A stretch of DNA of 5,776 nt, taken from the NCBI RefSeq assembly GCF_946482535.1, contig NZ_CAMLRU010000164.1:1-5776 (forward strand). The letters are read 5' to 3'. The DNA is from an uncultured Flavobacterium sp. Its GTDB lineage: Bacteria; Bacteroidota; Bacteroidia; Flavobacteriales; Flavobacteriaceae. The notes beneath the pieces were generated by a model that saw only the letters and a list, made by a program, of their open reading frames with translations, did not search any database and was not told where the DNA came from. The position numbers were made by a program, and so were the translations under genes. Below are positions 1-5,696 of this stretch, piece by piece (the first letter of the stretch is position 1; the number at the start of each line of letters is the position of its first letter).

Positions 1-1
1 A

Positions 2-1066
2 AGATACCAACGTGAATTAGAATCCGATCCGGTGCAATTTATCGTGAAAAAATTAACGGAATATTTAAAAGAAGCCAAAGCGCCATTGGCTAAATTTATT
101 GGTTGTTCACAAGAAGATTTCTTTTTTGTGCCCAATCCGACGGTGGCGATTAATACGGTCATGAGAAGTTTGAACCTGCAACCCGGCGATGAGATTCTCG
201 CCACCAATCACGAATATGGCGCTATGGACAGAACCTGGCATTTTTACTGTAAAAAATCAGGGGCGAAGTATGTTCGTCAACCTATTAGTTTGCCTATTGT
301 ATCCAAAGAACAAATTATTGAAGAATTTTGGAAAGGCTACAATTCGAATACCAAAGTGGTTTTTCTGAATCAGATTTCCAGTTCGACAGCTTTGATTTTT
401 CCGGTCAAAGAGATTTGCGATAAAGCACAGGAGTTAGGTTTGATTACAATAGTAGACGGCGCGCATGTTCCCGGTCATATTGATTTAAATATAACCGATT
501 TGAATCCCGATTTTTATACCGGAACATTGCATAAATGGATGTTGGCACCCAAAGGCAGCTCCTTTTTATATGTTAAAAAAGAATTCCAAGACGATTTAGA
601 TCCGTTAGTGGTGAGTTGGGGTTATGAAAGTGTCGCACCCAGTGGAAATCGGTTTTTGGATTACCACGAATACCAAGGAACGAATGACCATTCCGCTTTT
701 TTGTGTACGCCGAAAGTGATTGACTTTTTAGAACAAAACAATTGGAAGGCACAATCCCAAGTCTGTAAAGCAATCGTGTTTGCCAATTACCAACGCTTTT
801 GTGATTTGCTAAACACCCAACCGTTAGCGCCAATTACGGAAGAATTTTTAGGGCAAATGGCCAGTATTCCGGTGAAGACTTCAAAGCCAAGTGAACTTAA
901 AGAACTGCTTTACGATCAATACAAAATCCAAATTCCGGTGATGCCTTTGAATGGGAATATTTATTTGAGGTATTCGATTAATGCCTATAATTCTCAAGAA
1001 GATTTGGAGGTGTTGTACCAAGCCTTGGAAGATATTATCAAAACGACTGATTTGATACAAGCCTAA
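2..1066 (+). CDS. Aminotransferase class V (isopenicillin N epimerase-like), 5' partial
   Basis: PLP-dependent fold-type I enzyme of the aminotransferase class V / cysteine desulfurase superfamily, closest in style to proteins annotated as isopenicillin N epimerase. A GTG at 32 could be read as a start, but the frame is open to the window edge. The upstream codons read RYQRELESDP, typical of the N-terminal region of these proteins, so the true start lies outside the window. Numbering from the GTG, the visible landmarks are NPTVAINTV (35-43), the loop GDEILATNHEYGAMDRTW (52-69), VDGAH with the cofactor-binding Asp at 142, and TGTLHKW with the probable Schiff-base Lys at 168 (bases 533-535). 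A C-terminal small domain ends at the TAA at 1064-1066. The catalytic residues look intact. The substrate cannot be told from sequence: epimerase, cysteine lyase and desulfurase activities all occur in this superfamily, and nothing nearby suggests beta-lactam synthesis. A structured element follows within 6 bases of the stop. Confidence 0.9.
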   Translation, partial: RYQRELESDPVQFIVKKLTEYLKEAKAPLAKFIGCSQEDFFFVPNPTVAINTVMRSLNLQPGDEILATNHEYGAMDRTWHFYCKKSGAKYVRQPISLPIVSKEQIIEEFWKGYNSNTKVVFLNQISSSTALIFPVKEICDKAQELGLITIVDGAHVPGHIDLNITDLNPDFYTGTLHKWMLAPKGSSFLYVKKEFQDDLDPLVVSWGYESVAPSGNRFLDYHEYQGTNDHSAFLCTPKVIDFLEQNNWKAQSQVCKAIVFANYQRFCDLLNTQPLAPITEEFLGQMASIPVKTSKPSELKELLYDQYKIQIPVMPLNGNIYLRYSINAYNSQEDLEVLYQALEDIIKTTDLIQA

Positions 1067-1071
1067 AACCC

Positions 1072-1126
1072 TAGCCCGGATAGAAGCTGGCTACCATGTA
1101 GCGCGGATAGCCGGAAACAGCTTCTA
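1072..1126 (+). ncRNA. Structured intergenic element, copy 1 (possible pseudoknotted RNA or terminator-like element)
   Basis: Conserved blocks TAGCCCGGATAGAAGC (1072-1087) and CGGATAGCCGGAAA (1104-1117) match, with compensatory differences, an inverted second copy at 5525-5590. Helix 1 pairs CCGG 1076-1079 with CCGG 1111-1114. Helix 2 pairs TAGAAGCTG 1081-1089 with CAGCTTCTA 1118-1126, nine perfect base pairs. A small hairpin GCTAC-CAT-GTAGC (1090-1102) sits inside. Helices 1 and 2 interleave, so forming both would make an H-type pseudoknot. The element starts just after the aminotransferase stop on the same strand, and its 3' arm contains the TAG stop of the convergent methyltransferase gene. 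There is no clean U tract on either strand, so a standard Rho-independent terminator is not obvious. From memory, similar AGCCCnGAT...AGCnGG elements recur in flavobacterial intergenic regions. Whether they belong to a named Rfam family such as Flavo-1 is unverified. Confidence 0.55.
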
Positions 1127-1822
1127 AAAAAGCTTAGCCAAATAATCGTAGTGTTTGCCTTCGAGTACCAATTCGCATGCTAAACCATTGGCATGAGCCG
1201 CATTCTGCAAGGTGTTGTAATCGAGATATAACCAAGGGAAAGTGTCTTCGGTTTGGCCTTTGTAGGCAACGGTAAATGTCAGTTCGCCATAATAACCATC
1301 GGCCGGAACCAAATAAGCACCGTCTTCGTCTTGGTCGAACATATAAATAATGTCGGAACTGTCAATCAGGATTTGCCCGTTTGGATTCAAAAGCGATTTT
1401 AGTTTCAACAAGTATTTTGAAGTTTCGGCTAAAGTGCCAAAAATTCCCGTACCGTTCATCAATAATAAAATGGTATCGAATTTGTCGTTTTCGACTTCCA
1501 GTAAATTTTGAACTCGACCCTTTTTTACCCCGCGAAGTTGACAAGCTTTGATAGCATTAGGTGAAATATCGATTGCTGTAACGTCAAAACCTTTGGCTTG
1601 TAAATACAAACTGTGGCTTCCCGCGCCACAACCCACGTCTAGGATTTTGCCTTTGGCGAGTTGTAGTGCTTGCTTTTCCAATTTCGGCATGTCATTATAG
1701 CTGCGGAAAAGATACTCGACACTCATTTCATCGGCTTCGGAGATGTTGGTTTCGGTAACCAAATCTTCCGGAGCGTTGTGGGTTTGAAAATCGAGGATGG
1801 CTTGGCCGAAAAGATCTTTCAT
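1124..1822 (-). CDS. Class I SAM-dependent methyltransferase
   Basis: A 232-residue protein of the Rossmann-fold class I methyltransferase family. The glycine-rich SAM-binding motif I is ILDVGCGAGSH (60-70). An acidic residue ending strand beta-2 follows in VTAIDIS (Asp85), expected to contact the ribose of SAM. FDTILLL (115-121) fits the beta-4 motif, and LLNPNGQILID (144-154) fits the usual region after the core, with GQILID as beta-5. The N-terminal 55 residues form a helical cap ahead of the core. No signal peptide or membrane segment is visible, so it should be cytoplasmic. The methyl acceptor (small molecule, protein or RNA) cannot be inferred. The ATG at 1820-1822 gives a length typical of stand-alone methyltransferases of this kind. 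The gene converges on the aminotransferase, and its stop codon lies within the structured element. It diverges from the YkgJ-type gene across a 75-base repeat-rich region, where CAACTTTG (complement of 1856-1863) is a one-mismatch candidate -7 element for this strand. Confidence 0.9.
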   Translation of the reverse strand: MKDLFGQAILDFQTHNAPEDLVTETNISEADEMSVEYLFRSYNDMPKLEKQALQLAKGKILDVGCGAGSHSLYLQAKGFDVTAIDISPNAIKACQLRGVKKGRVQNLLEVENDKFDTILLLMNGTGIFGTLAETSKYLLKLKSLLNPNGQILIDSSDIIYMFDQDEDGAYLVPADGYYGELTFTVAYKGQTEDTFPWLYLDYNTLQNAAHANGLACELVLEGKHYDYLAKLF

Positions 1823-1837
1823 TAATTTTAGTTTAAG

Positions 1838-1904
1838 GTTTCAAGTTTCAAGTTTCAAAGTTGTTAACTTTGCAGTAACCAACCTGAAAACTGAAACTTG
1901 AAAC
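1838..1904. repeat. Inverted array of 7-bp repeats (GTTTCAA x3 / TTGAAAC-like x3)
   Basis: Three perfect tandem copies of GTTTCAA occupy 1838-1858. After a 25-base spacer, three inverted units follow at 1884-1904: CTGAAAA, CTGAAAC and TTGAAAC. The arms can pair over 13 bases, GTTTCAAGTTTCA (1838-1850 or 1845-1857) with TGAAACTTGAAAC (1892-1904). The spacer, together with the end of the left arm, contains a second perfect inverted repeat, CAAAGTT-GTT-AACTTTG (1856-1872). The last repeat unit provides the probable TTG start codon of the downstream gene. Confidence 0.8.
1865..1872 (+). promoter_or_regulatory. Candidate -7 promoter element for the 1898-3048 gene unit
   Basis: TAACTTTG is an exact match to the Bacteroidota -7 consensus TAnnTTTG. 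It lies 25 bases before the TTG start at 1898, leaving a leader of roughly 15-20 bases. No true TTTG -33 element is seen. TTTC at 1839-1842, within the heptad repeat, lies 22 bases upstream and is the nearest approximation. The site sits inside the near-palindrome of 1856-1872, whose other strand carries a one-mismatch version facing the methyltransferase gene. Confidence 0.5.
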
Positions 1905-2392
1905 AAATTTTGAACAATATCCAAAAGCTAGCCAAAGATAAGCATATCGAAAACAAAAAGTATTTCGACAAGCTCAAAAAGAAAACGCCTAAGAATTTGG
2001 ATTATGTGATGCAGGATTTGCATGAAGCCGAGTTCAAGCGAACCGATTGTTTACAGTGTGCGAATTGTTGTAAAACCACCGGTCCGTTATTTACCTTGGC
2101 GGATATTGAGCGCATTGCCAAACATTTGAAACAAAAGCCGCAGCAATTTATTGACCGGTATTTGCGGATAGATGAAGATAAAGATTATGTGTTGCAAAGT
2201 GTGCCGTGTACTTTTTTGGATAACGAAAATTATTGTATGATTTATGACGTTCGTCCGAAAGCCTGCAGAGAGTTTCCGCATACCGACCGAAAGAAGTTTC
2301 AACAGATATCTGATTTGACTTTGAAGAATGTGGCGATTTGTCCGGCAGCTTACAATATAGTAGAAGAAATGAAGAAGAAATTACCGTTATAA
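1898..2392 (+). CDS. YkgJ family cysteine-cluster protein (putative metal-binding)
   Basis: A 164-residue soluble protein with the YkgJ / Fe-S or zinc cysteine-cluster signature. The first cluster is CLQCANCC (Cys51, 54, 57, 58). Four more cysteines follow: Cys104 in VPCTFLD, Cys113 in NYCMIYDVRP, Cys123 in KACREFPH and Cys148 in AICPAA. Eight cysteines with this spacing are the family hallmark, thought to bind iron or zinc; the reaction is unknown. The first 45 residues are a lysine-rich helical extension. The start is taken as the TTG at 1898, because TGA closes the frame at 1892-1894 and MKQILNN gives a natural N-terminus. The first in-frame ATG comes only at about codon 38, just before the cysteine cluster; TTG at 1910 is an alternative. 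The TTG is part of an inverted 7-bp repeat. Only four bases separate its stop from the next gene's ATG, so the two are probably cotranscribed and translationally coupled. Confidence 0.88.
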   Translation: MKQILNNIQKLAKDKHIENKKYFDKLKKKTPKNLDYVMQDLHEAEFKRTDCLQCANCCKTTGPLFTLADIERIAKHLKQKPQQFIDRYLRIDEDKDYVLQSVPCTFLDNENYCMIYDVRPKACREFPHTDRKKFQQISDLTLKNVAICPAAYNIVEEMKKKLPL

Positions 2393-2396
2393 GATT

Positions 2397-2786
2397 ATGA
2401 AAGTGTATAAATCAAAAATCGACTGGTGGTTAATCATCGTCATCTTTGTAGTGTTTTGTTATCCGATGATTGAAGGGATTTTGAGCAAAGATTATGTGAT
2501 GTTTTCAGTGTCATTCGGAGTTTTAAGTTTGGTTTTCTTGCTGTTTAAATCCATCAAATACAAAATCGAGGGCGAGCATCTCCAAGTTTGGTTGACTAAA
2601 ATCGACATCAAATCGATTAAAAAAATATACAGTACCCATAATCCTTTAAGCTCACCGGCTTTATCGTTAGACCGAATTGCCGTGGTTTACAATAAGTATG
2701 ATGAAGTGCTGATTTCCCCTAAAGAAAGAGAAGCATTTATTCAGGAACTTTTAAAAATCAATCCGAATATAGAAGTAAAAGTATAA
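2397..2786 (+). CDS. PH domain-containing small membrane protein (bPH_6 / DUF1200-like)
   Basis: A 129-residue protein with two predicted transmembrane helices near the N-terminus, about residues 10-25 (WWLIIVIFVVF) and 33-51 (YVMFSVSFGVLSLVFLLFK). A cytoplasmic C-terminal domain follows, about 55-123. The C-terminal part reads KIDIKSIKKIYSTHNP, then SLDRIAVVYNKYDEVLISP, then KEREAFIQELLKINP. This is the pattern of the bacterial pleckstrin-homology-like family formerly called DUF1200. Such domains are beta-barrels with a C-terminal helix; their ligand is unknown. The ATG at 2397 follows the previous stop by four bases, which supports both the start and operon membership. It is probably an inner-membrane protein with no known catalytic role. 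Family assignment is by pattern recognition; the two-helix-plus-domain architecture is seen directly. Confidence 0.82.
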   Translation: MKVYKSKIDWWLIIVIFVVFCYPMIEGILSKDYVMFSVSFGVLSLVFLLFKSIKYKIEGEHLQVWLTKIDIKSIKKIYSTHNPLSSPALSLDRIAVVYNKYDEVLISPKEREAFIQELLKINPNIEVKV

Positions 2787-2823
2787 TAAATCTGTAGCTT
2801 TTTCGTTTTTAATAAAACCCATT

Positions 2824-3048
2824 ATGAAAAAGATATCGTTTTATTTATTGTTGGTTTATATTATTTCTTTAGCTACCGCCTTATTTGGTTATTGGATAGA
2901 CAGCGATCAACCCATCAACTCACTTGCTTGTCAAATGTTTGAAGTGTTCATGTTGTCTTTGGTGATTTATGTGTTCTTATTGGTTGCGTTTTTTGCGCCT
3001 TATTGTTTGGTTCAATTTTTTAAAAAAATAGCCAAAGGCAATCGCTAA
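2824..3048 (+). CDS. Small hypothetical membrane protein
   Basis: A 74-residue protein that I do not recognise as a named family. It starts MKKISFYLLL and has two hydrophobic segments, about 6-24 and 40-62, separated by a short polar loop (WIDSDQPINS). The basic tail KKIAKGNR suggests that both ends are cytoplasmic and the loop periplasmic. It contains two cysteines (36 and 61). It lies 37 bases after the PH-domain gene on the same strand, with no hairpin terminator visible between them. TAGCTTTT at 2795-2802 is one mismatch from a -7 element, too weak to call a separate promoter. The stop overlaps the 3' end of the convergent lipoprotein gene by four bases. The two clear helices and the fitting orientation favour a real gene, but homology support is not established here. 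Confidence 0.72.
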   Translation: MKKISFYLLLVYIISLATALFGYWIDSDQPINSLACQMFEVFMLSLVIYVFLLVAFFAPYCLVQFFKKIAKGNR

Positions 3049-4256
3049 TAAATCAGATACTTTTTACGCATTACTTTAAAATCAGTCAACCCTTTTTCCC
3101 AAGTTTGTCTAATCTCGGTTTCCGAAGTTCCGGCTTCAATTTGTTGTTGCAGCTTTTTGGTTCCGGCCAATTTGGTAAAGAAATCATTAAAGAATTTGGT
3201 TTTGTCTGAAGTGGTATTGTAGGCTTTAATCAACCATTTCAATTCCAATCGGTTTACCTTTTCAATTTTCGTTAAATCTTCTCCGTAACACAATTGGTCT
3301 TTGTGTACAGGCTCTTTGGCACCAAAATTCGGTATTGGAGTAAAGCTGAAATTGCTTTTAGGCAAAAAAGGCGAACCATATATTTGAAACTGTTTTTCGG
3401 TGCCACGACCAACACTTACATTGGTGCCTTCAAACAAACACAAACTGGCGTACAAATTAATGGCTTGGTCGTTGGGTAAGTTAGGCGATGGTTTTACGGG
3501 TAAAGAGTAAGGCATCTCTCTTTGGTAATGCAAACACGGAATTACAGTCAAGTTGCATTGAATGCCGTTTTTCAACCACTTTTCACCGTTGATCATTTGG
3601 GCATACTCGCCAATGGTCATGCCATGTAGCAACGGAATGGAATGCATGCCCACAAAACTGCTGTGTTCTTTTTCTAACATCGGTCCGTCAACAATAGCAC
3701 CGTTGGGGTTTGGTCTGTCCAAAACAACCAACGGAATATTGTTTTCCGCACAAGCCTCCATGATATAATGTAACGAAGAAATATAAGTGTAGAATCGTGC
3801 GCCGACATCTTGTAAATCAAAAACCATCACGTCAATACCGCTCAATTGTTCGGGTTTGGGTTTTTTATTATTGCCGTATAAAGAAATGATGGGCAAACCG
3901 GTCTTAGTGTCTTTGCCGTCTTTAATTAATTCGCCCGCATCTGCTGTGCCACGGAAACCGTGTTCCGGTGCGTAGATTTTTTGAACGTTGACTTTTTGTT
4001 CCAAAAGAAAATCCACCACATGGATTTTGTTGGAAAGGATTCCGGTTTGATTGGTCACTATACCGACTTTCTTGTTTTTCAGCAAAGGAAGATAGGTCTG
4101 AGCGTTATCAGCGCCTGTCTTTATGGTTGACATAGTAATTTCAGCCGGAGTTTCTTTTCCCTTATCCCTTATCCCTTGTCCTTTATTGCTTCCACACGAA
4201 AGCATTAGCAAAACCGAGAATAAAACTGTATTTTTGAACACCAAATTTGAAATCAT
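3045..4256 (-). CDS. namZ: DUF1343 / NamZ-type exo-beta-N-acetylmuramidase lipoprotein
   Basis: A 403-residue protein of the DUF1343 (YbbC/NamZ, GH171) family. Characterised members remove terminal N-acetylmuramic acid from peptidoglycan fragments, a step in wall recycling. Family landmarks are visible: GIVTNQTG (65-72), APEHGFRG (96-103) with a conserved Glu98 that may be catalytic, FDLQDVGARFYTY (146-158), LDRPNPNG (179-186), HGMTIGEYA (211-219) and EGTNVSVGRGT (276-286). The N-terminus MISNLVFKNTVLFSVLLMLSC is a lipoprotein signal peptide with lipobox LMLS-C and acylated Cys21. There is no acidic cluster after the Cys, so a periplasm-facing lipoprotein is more likely than a surface-exposed one. 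I chose the ATG at 4254-4256 because it places the signal peptide at the terminus. The open frame continues to 4460, but that stretch is antisense to the permease gene. A linker encoded partly by three 7-bp repeats (4159-4179) joins signal and catalytic domain. The symbol is the family name; orthology is not proven. Confidence 0.9.
   Translation of the reverse strand: MISNLVFKNTVLFSVLLMLSCGSNKGQGIRDKGKETPAEITMSTIKTGADNAQTYLPLLKNKKVGIVTNQTGILSNKIHVVDFLLEQKVNVQKIYAPEHGFRGTADAGELIKDGKDTKTGLPIISLYGNNKKPKPEQLSGIDVMVFDLQDVGARFYTYISSLHYIMEACAENNIPLVVLDRPNPNGAIVDGPMLEKEHSSFVGMHSIPLLHGMTIGEYAQMINGEKWLKNGIQCNLTVIPCLHYQREMPYSLPVKPSPNLPNDQAINLYASLCLFEGTNVSVGRGTEKQFQIYGSPFLPKSNFSFTPIPNFGAKEPVHKDQLCYGEDLTKIEKVNRLELKWLIKAYNTTSDKTKFFNDFFTKLAGTKKLQQQIEAGTSETEIRQTWEKGLTDFKVMRKKYLIY
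4159..4179 (-). repeat. Three tandem 7-bp repeats inside the lipoprotein linker
   Basis: The plus strand reads CCCTTAT, CCCTTAT, CCCTTGT; on the coding strand this is ACAAGGG followed by two ATAAGGG. It encodes about residues 26-33 of the lipoprotein, just after acylated Cys21. Three units equal 21 bases, which keeps the frame; gain or loss of a single unit would shift it. Confidence 0.75.
4229..4236 (+). promoter_or_regulatory. Candidate -7 element for the permease gene
   Basis: TATTTTTG matches TAnnTTTG exactly and lies 24 bases before the TTG start at 4261. It is inside the divergent lipoprotein coding region, where any promoter for the permease would have to be, given the 4-base gap. No TTTG -33 element stands at the right distance, and this AT-rich stretch could match by chance. 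Confidence 0.3.
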
Positions 4257-4260
4257 ACTA

Positions 4261-5493
4261 TTGAAATTAGAATATTTTATAGCAAAACGACTCATTACTG
4301 CTAAAGACCATAAAAGTAGTATTTCTGCGCCAATTATAAAAATTGCCATTACGGCTATTGCTTTGGGTATGATTATGATGATTGTCTCCATCGCTACCGG
4401 TATTGGGCTCCAACAAAAAATACGCCAAAAGGTTTCTGCTTTCAACGGCCATATTATCATCTCGGGTTACAATGACAACAATTCCGATGTGAGTACCAAA
4501 CCCATTTCAATTAACCAAAGCTTTTACCCGAAATTCAAAAACATTGACGGCATTACCCATGTGCAAGCGGTAGCCGGCAAAGCGGGAATCATAAGAACCG
4601 AAACCGCTTTCGAAGGGATTATTTTCAAAGGTGTTGGTAAAGATTACGAAACTTCCAATCTGGAAGAGTATTTGGTTGAAGGCAGATTGCCCAACTTCAA
4701 AACCAACCTCAATGAAGAAGTTTTGATTTCTCAATACCTCGCCAACCGTTTAGGATTGAAACTCAATGATAAGTTTGTAACCTACTTTATGAAAGAAAAC
4801 AGCGAAGGCTATAACTTGCGCAATTTTAAGATAGTCGGGATTTACAATTCGGGCTTTCAGGAGTTCGATGCCGGTTATGTCATTGGGGATATACGACACA
4901 TTCAAAGAATTAACAAATGGAAACCGGACGAAATCGGTTCTTTTGAAGTCTTTGTGTCCGATTTTACCCAAATAGAACAAAAAGGAGAACAAGTCTATGC
5001 TGAAACCGCTTCCACACTCGACTCCGTTACCATAGTTGAAAAATTCTATTACATCTTCGAATGGCTCAAACTATTTGATTTCAATATTGTCGTTATCCTA
5101 ATTGTTATGATAGCCGTTTCTACTATCAATATGGTTGTCGCACTCTTGGTTTTAATTTTAGAGCGAACCCAAATGATTGGTATTCTGAAGTCAATCGGTG
5201 CCAACAATTGGACCGTCCGAAAAATATTCCTTTACAACGCAGCCTACCTAATAGGAAGAGGATTGCTTTGGGGAAATATCATCGGAATAGGTTTGCTGTT
5301 GCTTCAAAAATACTTCGGCATCATCAAACTAAACCCCGAAAGTTATTACGTCAACGAAGCACCGGTAGATATCAATTTGTTCTACATCCTACTTCTCAAT
5401 ATAGGAACAGTAGTGATTTGCCTCCTGGTTTTGCTGATTCCTTCTTATATTATTACTAAAATCACGCCGTCCAAATCCATTCGTTTCGAATAA
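4261..5493 (+). CDS. ABC transporter permease, FtsX/LolE (MacB) type
   Basis: A 410-residue inner-membrane protein with the four-helix FtsX/LolC-E layout. TM1 is about 24-47 and a large periplasmic domain spans about 55-270. TM2 (275-299), TM3 (323-347) and TM4 (373-397) form the C-terminal FtsX domain. The cytoplasmic loop after TM2 carries the coupling signature ERTQMIGILKSIGA (301-314), and the protein ends TPSKSIRFE, both typical. Such permeases pair with an ATPase to move lipoproteins or exert mechanical work on the periplasmic side. No ATPase gene is in the window, so the partner must lie elsewhere. The start is set at the TTG 4261, giving MKLEYFIAKR, the expected short cytoplasmic leader. 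Extending to the ATG at 4123 would add 46 residues that merely mirror the antisense lipoprotein sequence. The first internal ATG falls inside TM1. The gene starts four bases from the divergent lipoprotein gene. Confidence 0.9.
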   Translation: MKLEYFIAKRLITAKDHKSSISAPIIKIAITAIALGMIMMIVSIATGIGLQQKIRQKVSAFNGHIIISGYNDNNSDVSTKPISINQSFYPKFKNIDGITHVQAVAGKAGIIRTETAFEGIIFKGVGKDYETSNLEEYLVEGRLPNFKTNLNEEVLISQYLANRLGLKLNDKFVTYFMKENSEGYNLRNFKIVGIYNSGFQEFDAGYVIGDIRHIQRINKWKPDEIGSFEVFVSDFTQIEQKGEQVYAETASTLDSVTIVEKFYYIFEWLKLFDFNIVVILIVMIAVSTINMVVALLVLILERTQMIGILKSIGANNWTVRKIFLYNAAYLIGRGLLWGNIIGIGLLLLQKYFGIIKLNPESYYVNEAPVDINLFYILLLNIGTVVICLLVLLIPSYIITKITPSKSIRFE

Positions 5494-5696
5494 TGCCTAA
5501 TCAGGAGCGAAAGGTTCGGGTCATATTGGCGGTCCGTATTCCCGCTTTCCGTTCCAATCTCTTCGAGGATTTCCACTCCAATCGGGGCTAAATAGCGGTC
5601 TTTGGGTTTGTGTTTGTTAAATAATTTTAAAAAGGGATTTCCAAAAAGCATGTTTTCAGGGATTTAAAAAAAAGATTCAAAAAGGGTGTGTTTTTA
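5494..5696. other. Intergenic stretch without a convincing gene
   Basis: Between the permease stop and the terminal promoter there is no supported coding sequence. Apart from the structured element at 5525-5590, there is a short possible hairpin CGAA-AGG-TTCG (5508-5518) with no U tract. From about 5610 a strongly A/T-rich run leads into the promoter. Confidence 0.6.
5525..5590 (-). ncRNA. Structured intergenic element, copy 2 (inverted relative to copy 1)
   Basis: Read on the minus strand from 5590, it begins TAGCCCCGATTGGAG and later has CGGAAAGCGGGAAT, matching the two conserved blocks of the element at 1072-1126. Helix 1 pairs CCCG (5586-5583) with CGGG (5544-5541). Helix 2 pairs ATTGG (5582-5578) with CCAAT (5529-5525). 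A central hairpin forms from AAT-CTC-TTC-GAG-G-ATT (plus strand 5556-5571, one bulged G). It follows the permease stop by about 30 bases but points against that gene. The open frame that crosses it on the minus strand is not considered a gene. Confidence 0.5.

Noticed and set aside
32..34. GTG at 32 as the aminotransferase start
   Set aside because: The frame remains open upstream and encodes family-typical residues (RYQRELESDP), so the gene is cut by the window edge.
2787..2823. Separate promoter or terminator between the PH-domain gene and the 74-residue gene
   Set aside because: TAGCTTTT misses one consensus base and lacks a -33 partner; the T-rich stretch has no stem before it.
3015..3029. 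A/T palindrome ATTTTTTAAAAAAAT as a bidirectional terminator
   Set aside because: It encodes the FFKKI part of the small membrane protein and has no GC-rich stem; A/T runs like this are common in this composition.
4123..4260. N-terminal extension of the permease to the ATG at 4123
   Set aside because: The extra 46 residues are antisense to the lipoprotein signal and linker; the family normally begins with a short cytoplasmic leader such as MKLEYFIAKR.
4257..4460. N-terminal extension of the lipoprotein frame to 4460
   Set aside because: The extra 68 residues mirror the permease gene on the other strand and would bury the lipoprotein signal peptide inside the protein.
5445..5651. 68-codon open frame on the minus strand after the permease
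   Set aside because: Its middle is the structured element (5525-5590), its 3' end is antisense to the permease gene, and the product shows no recognisable domain. No promoter match stands upstream on that strand.
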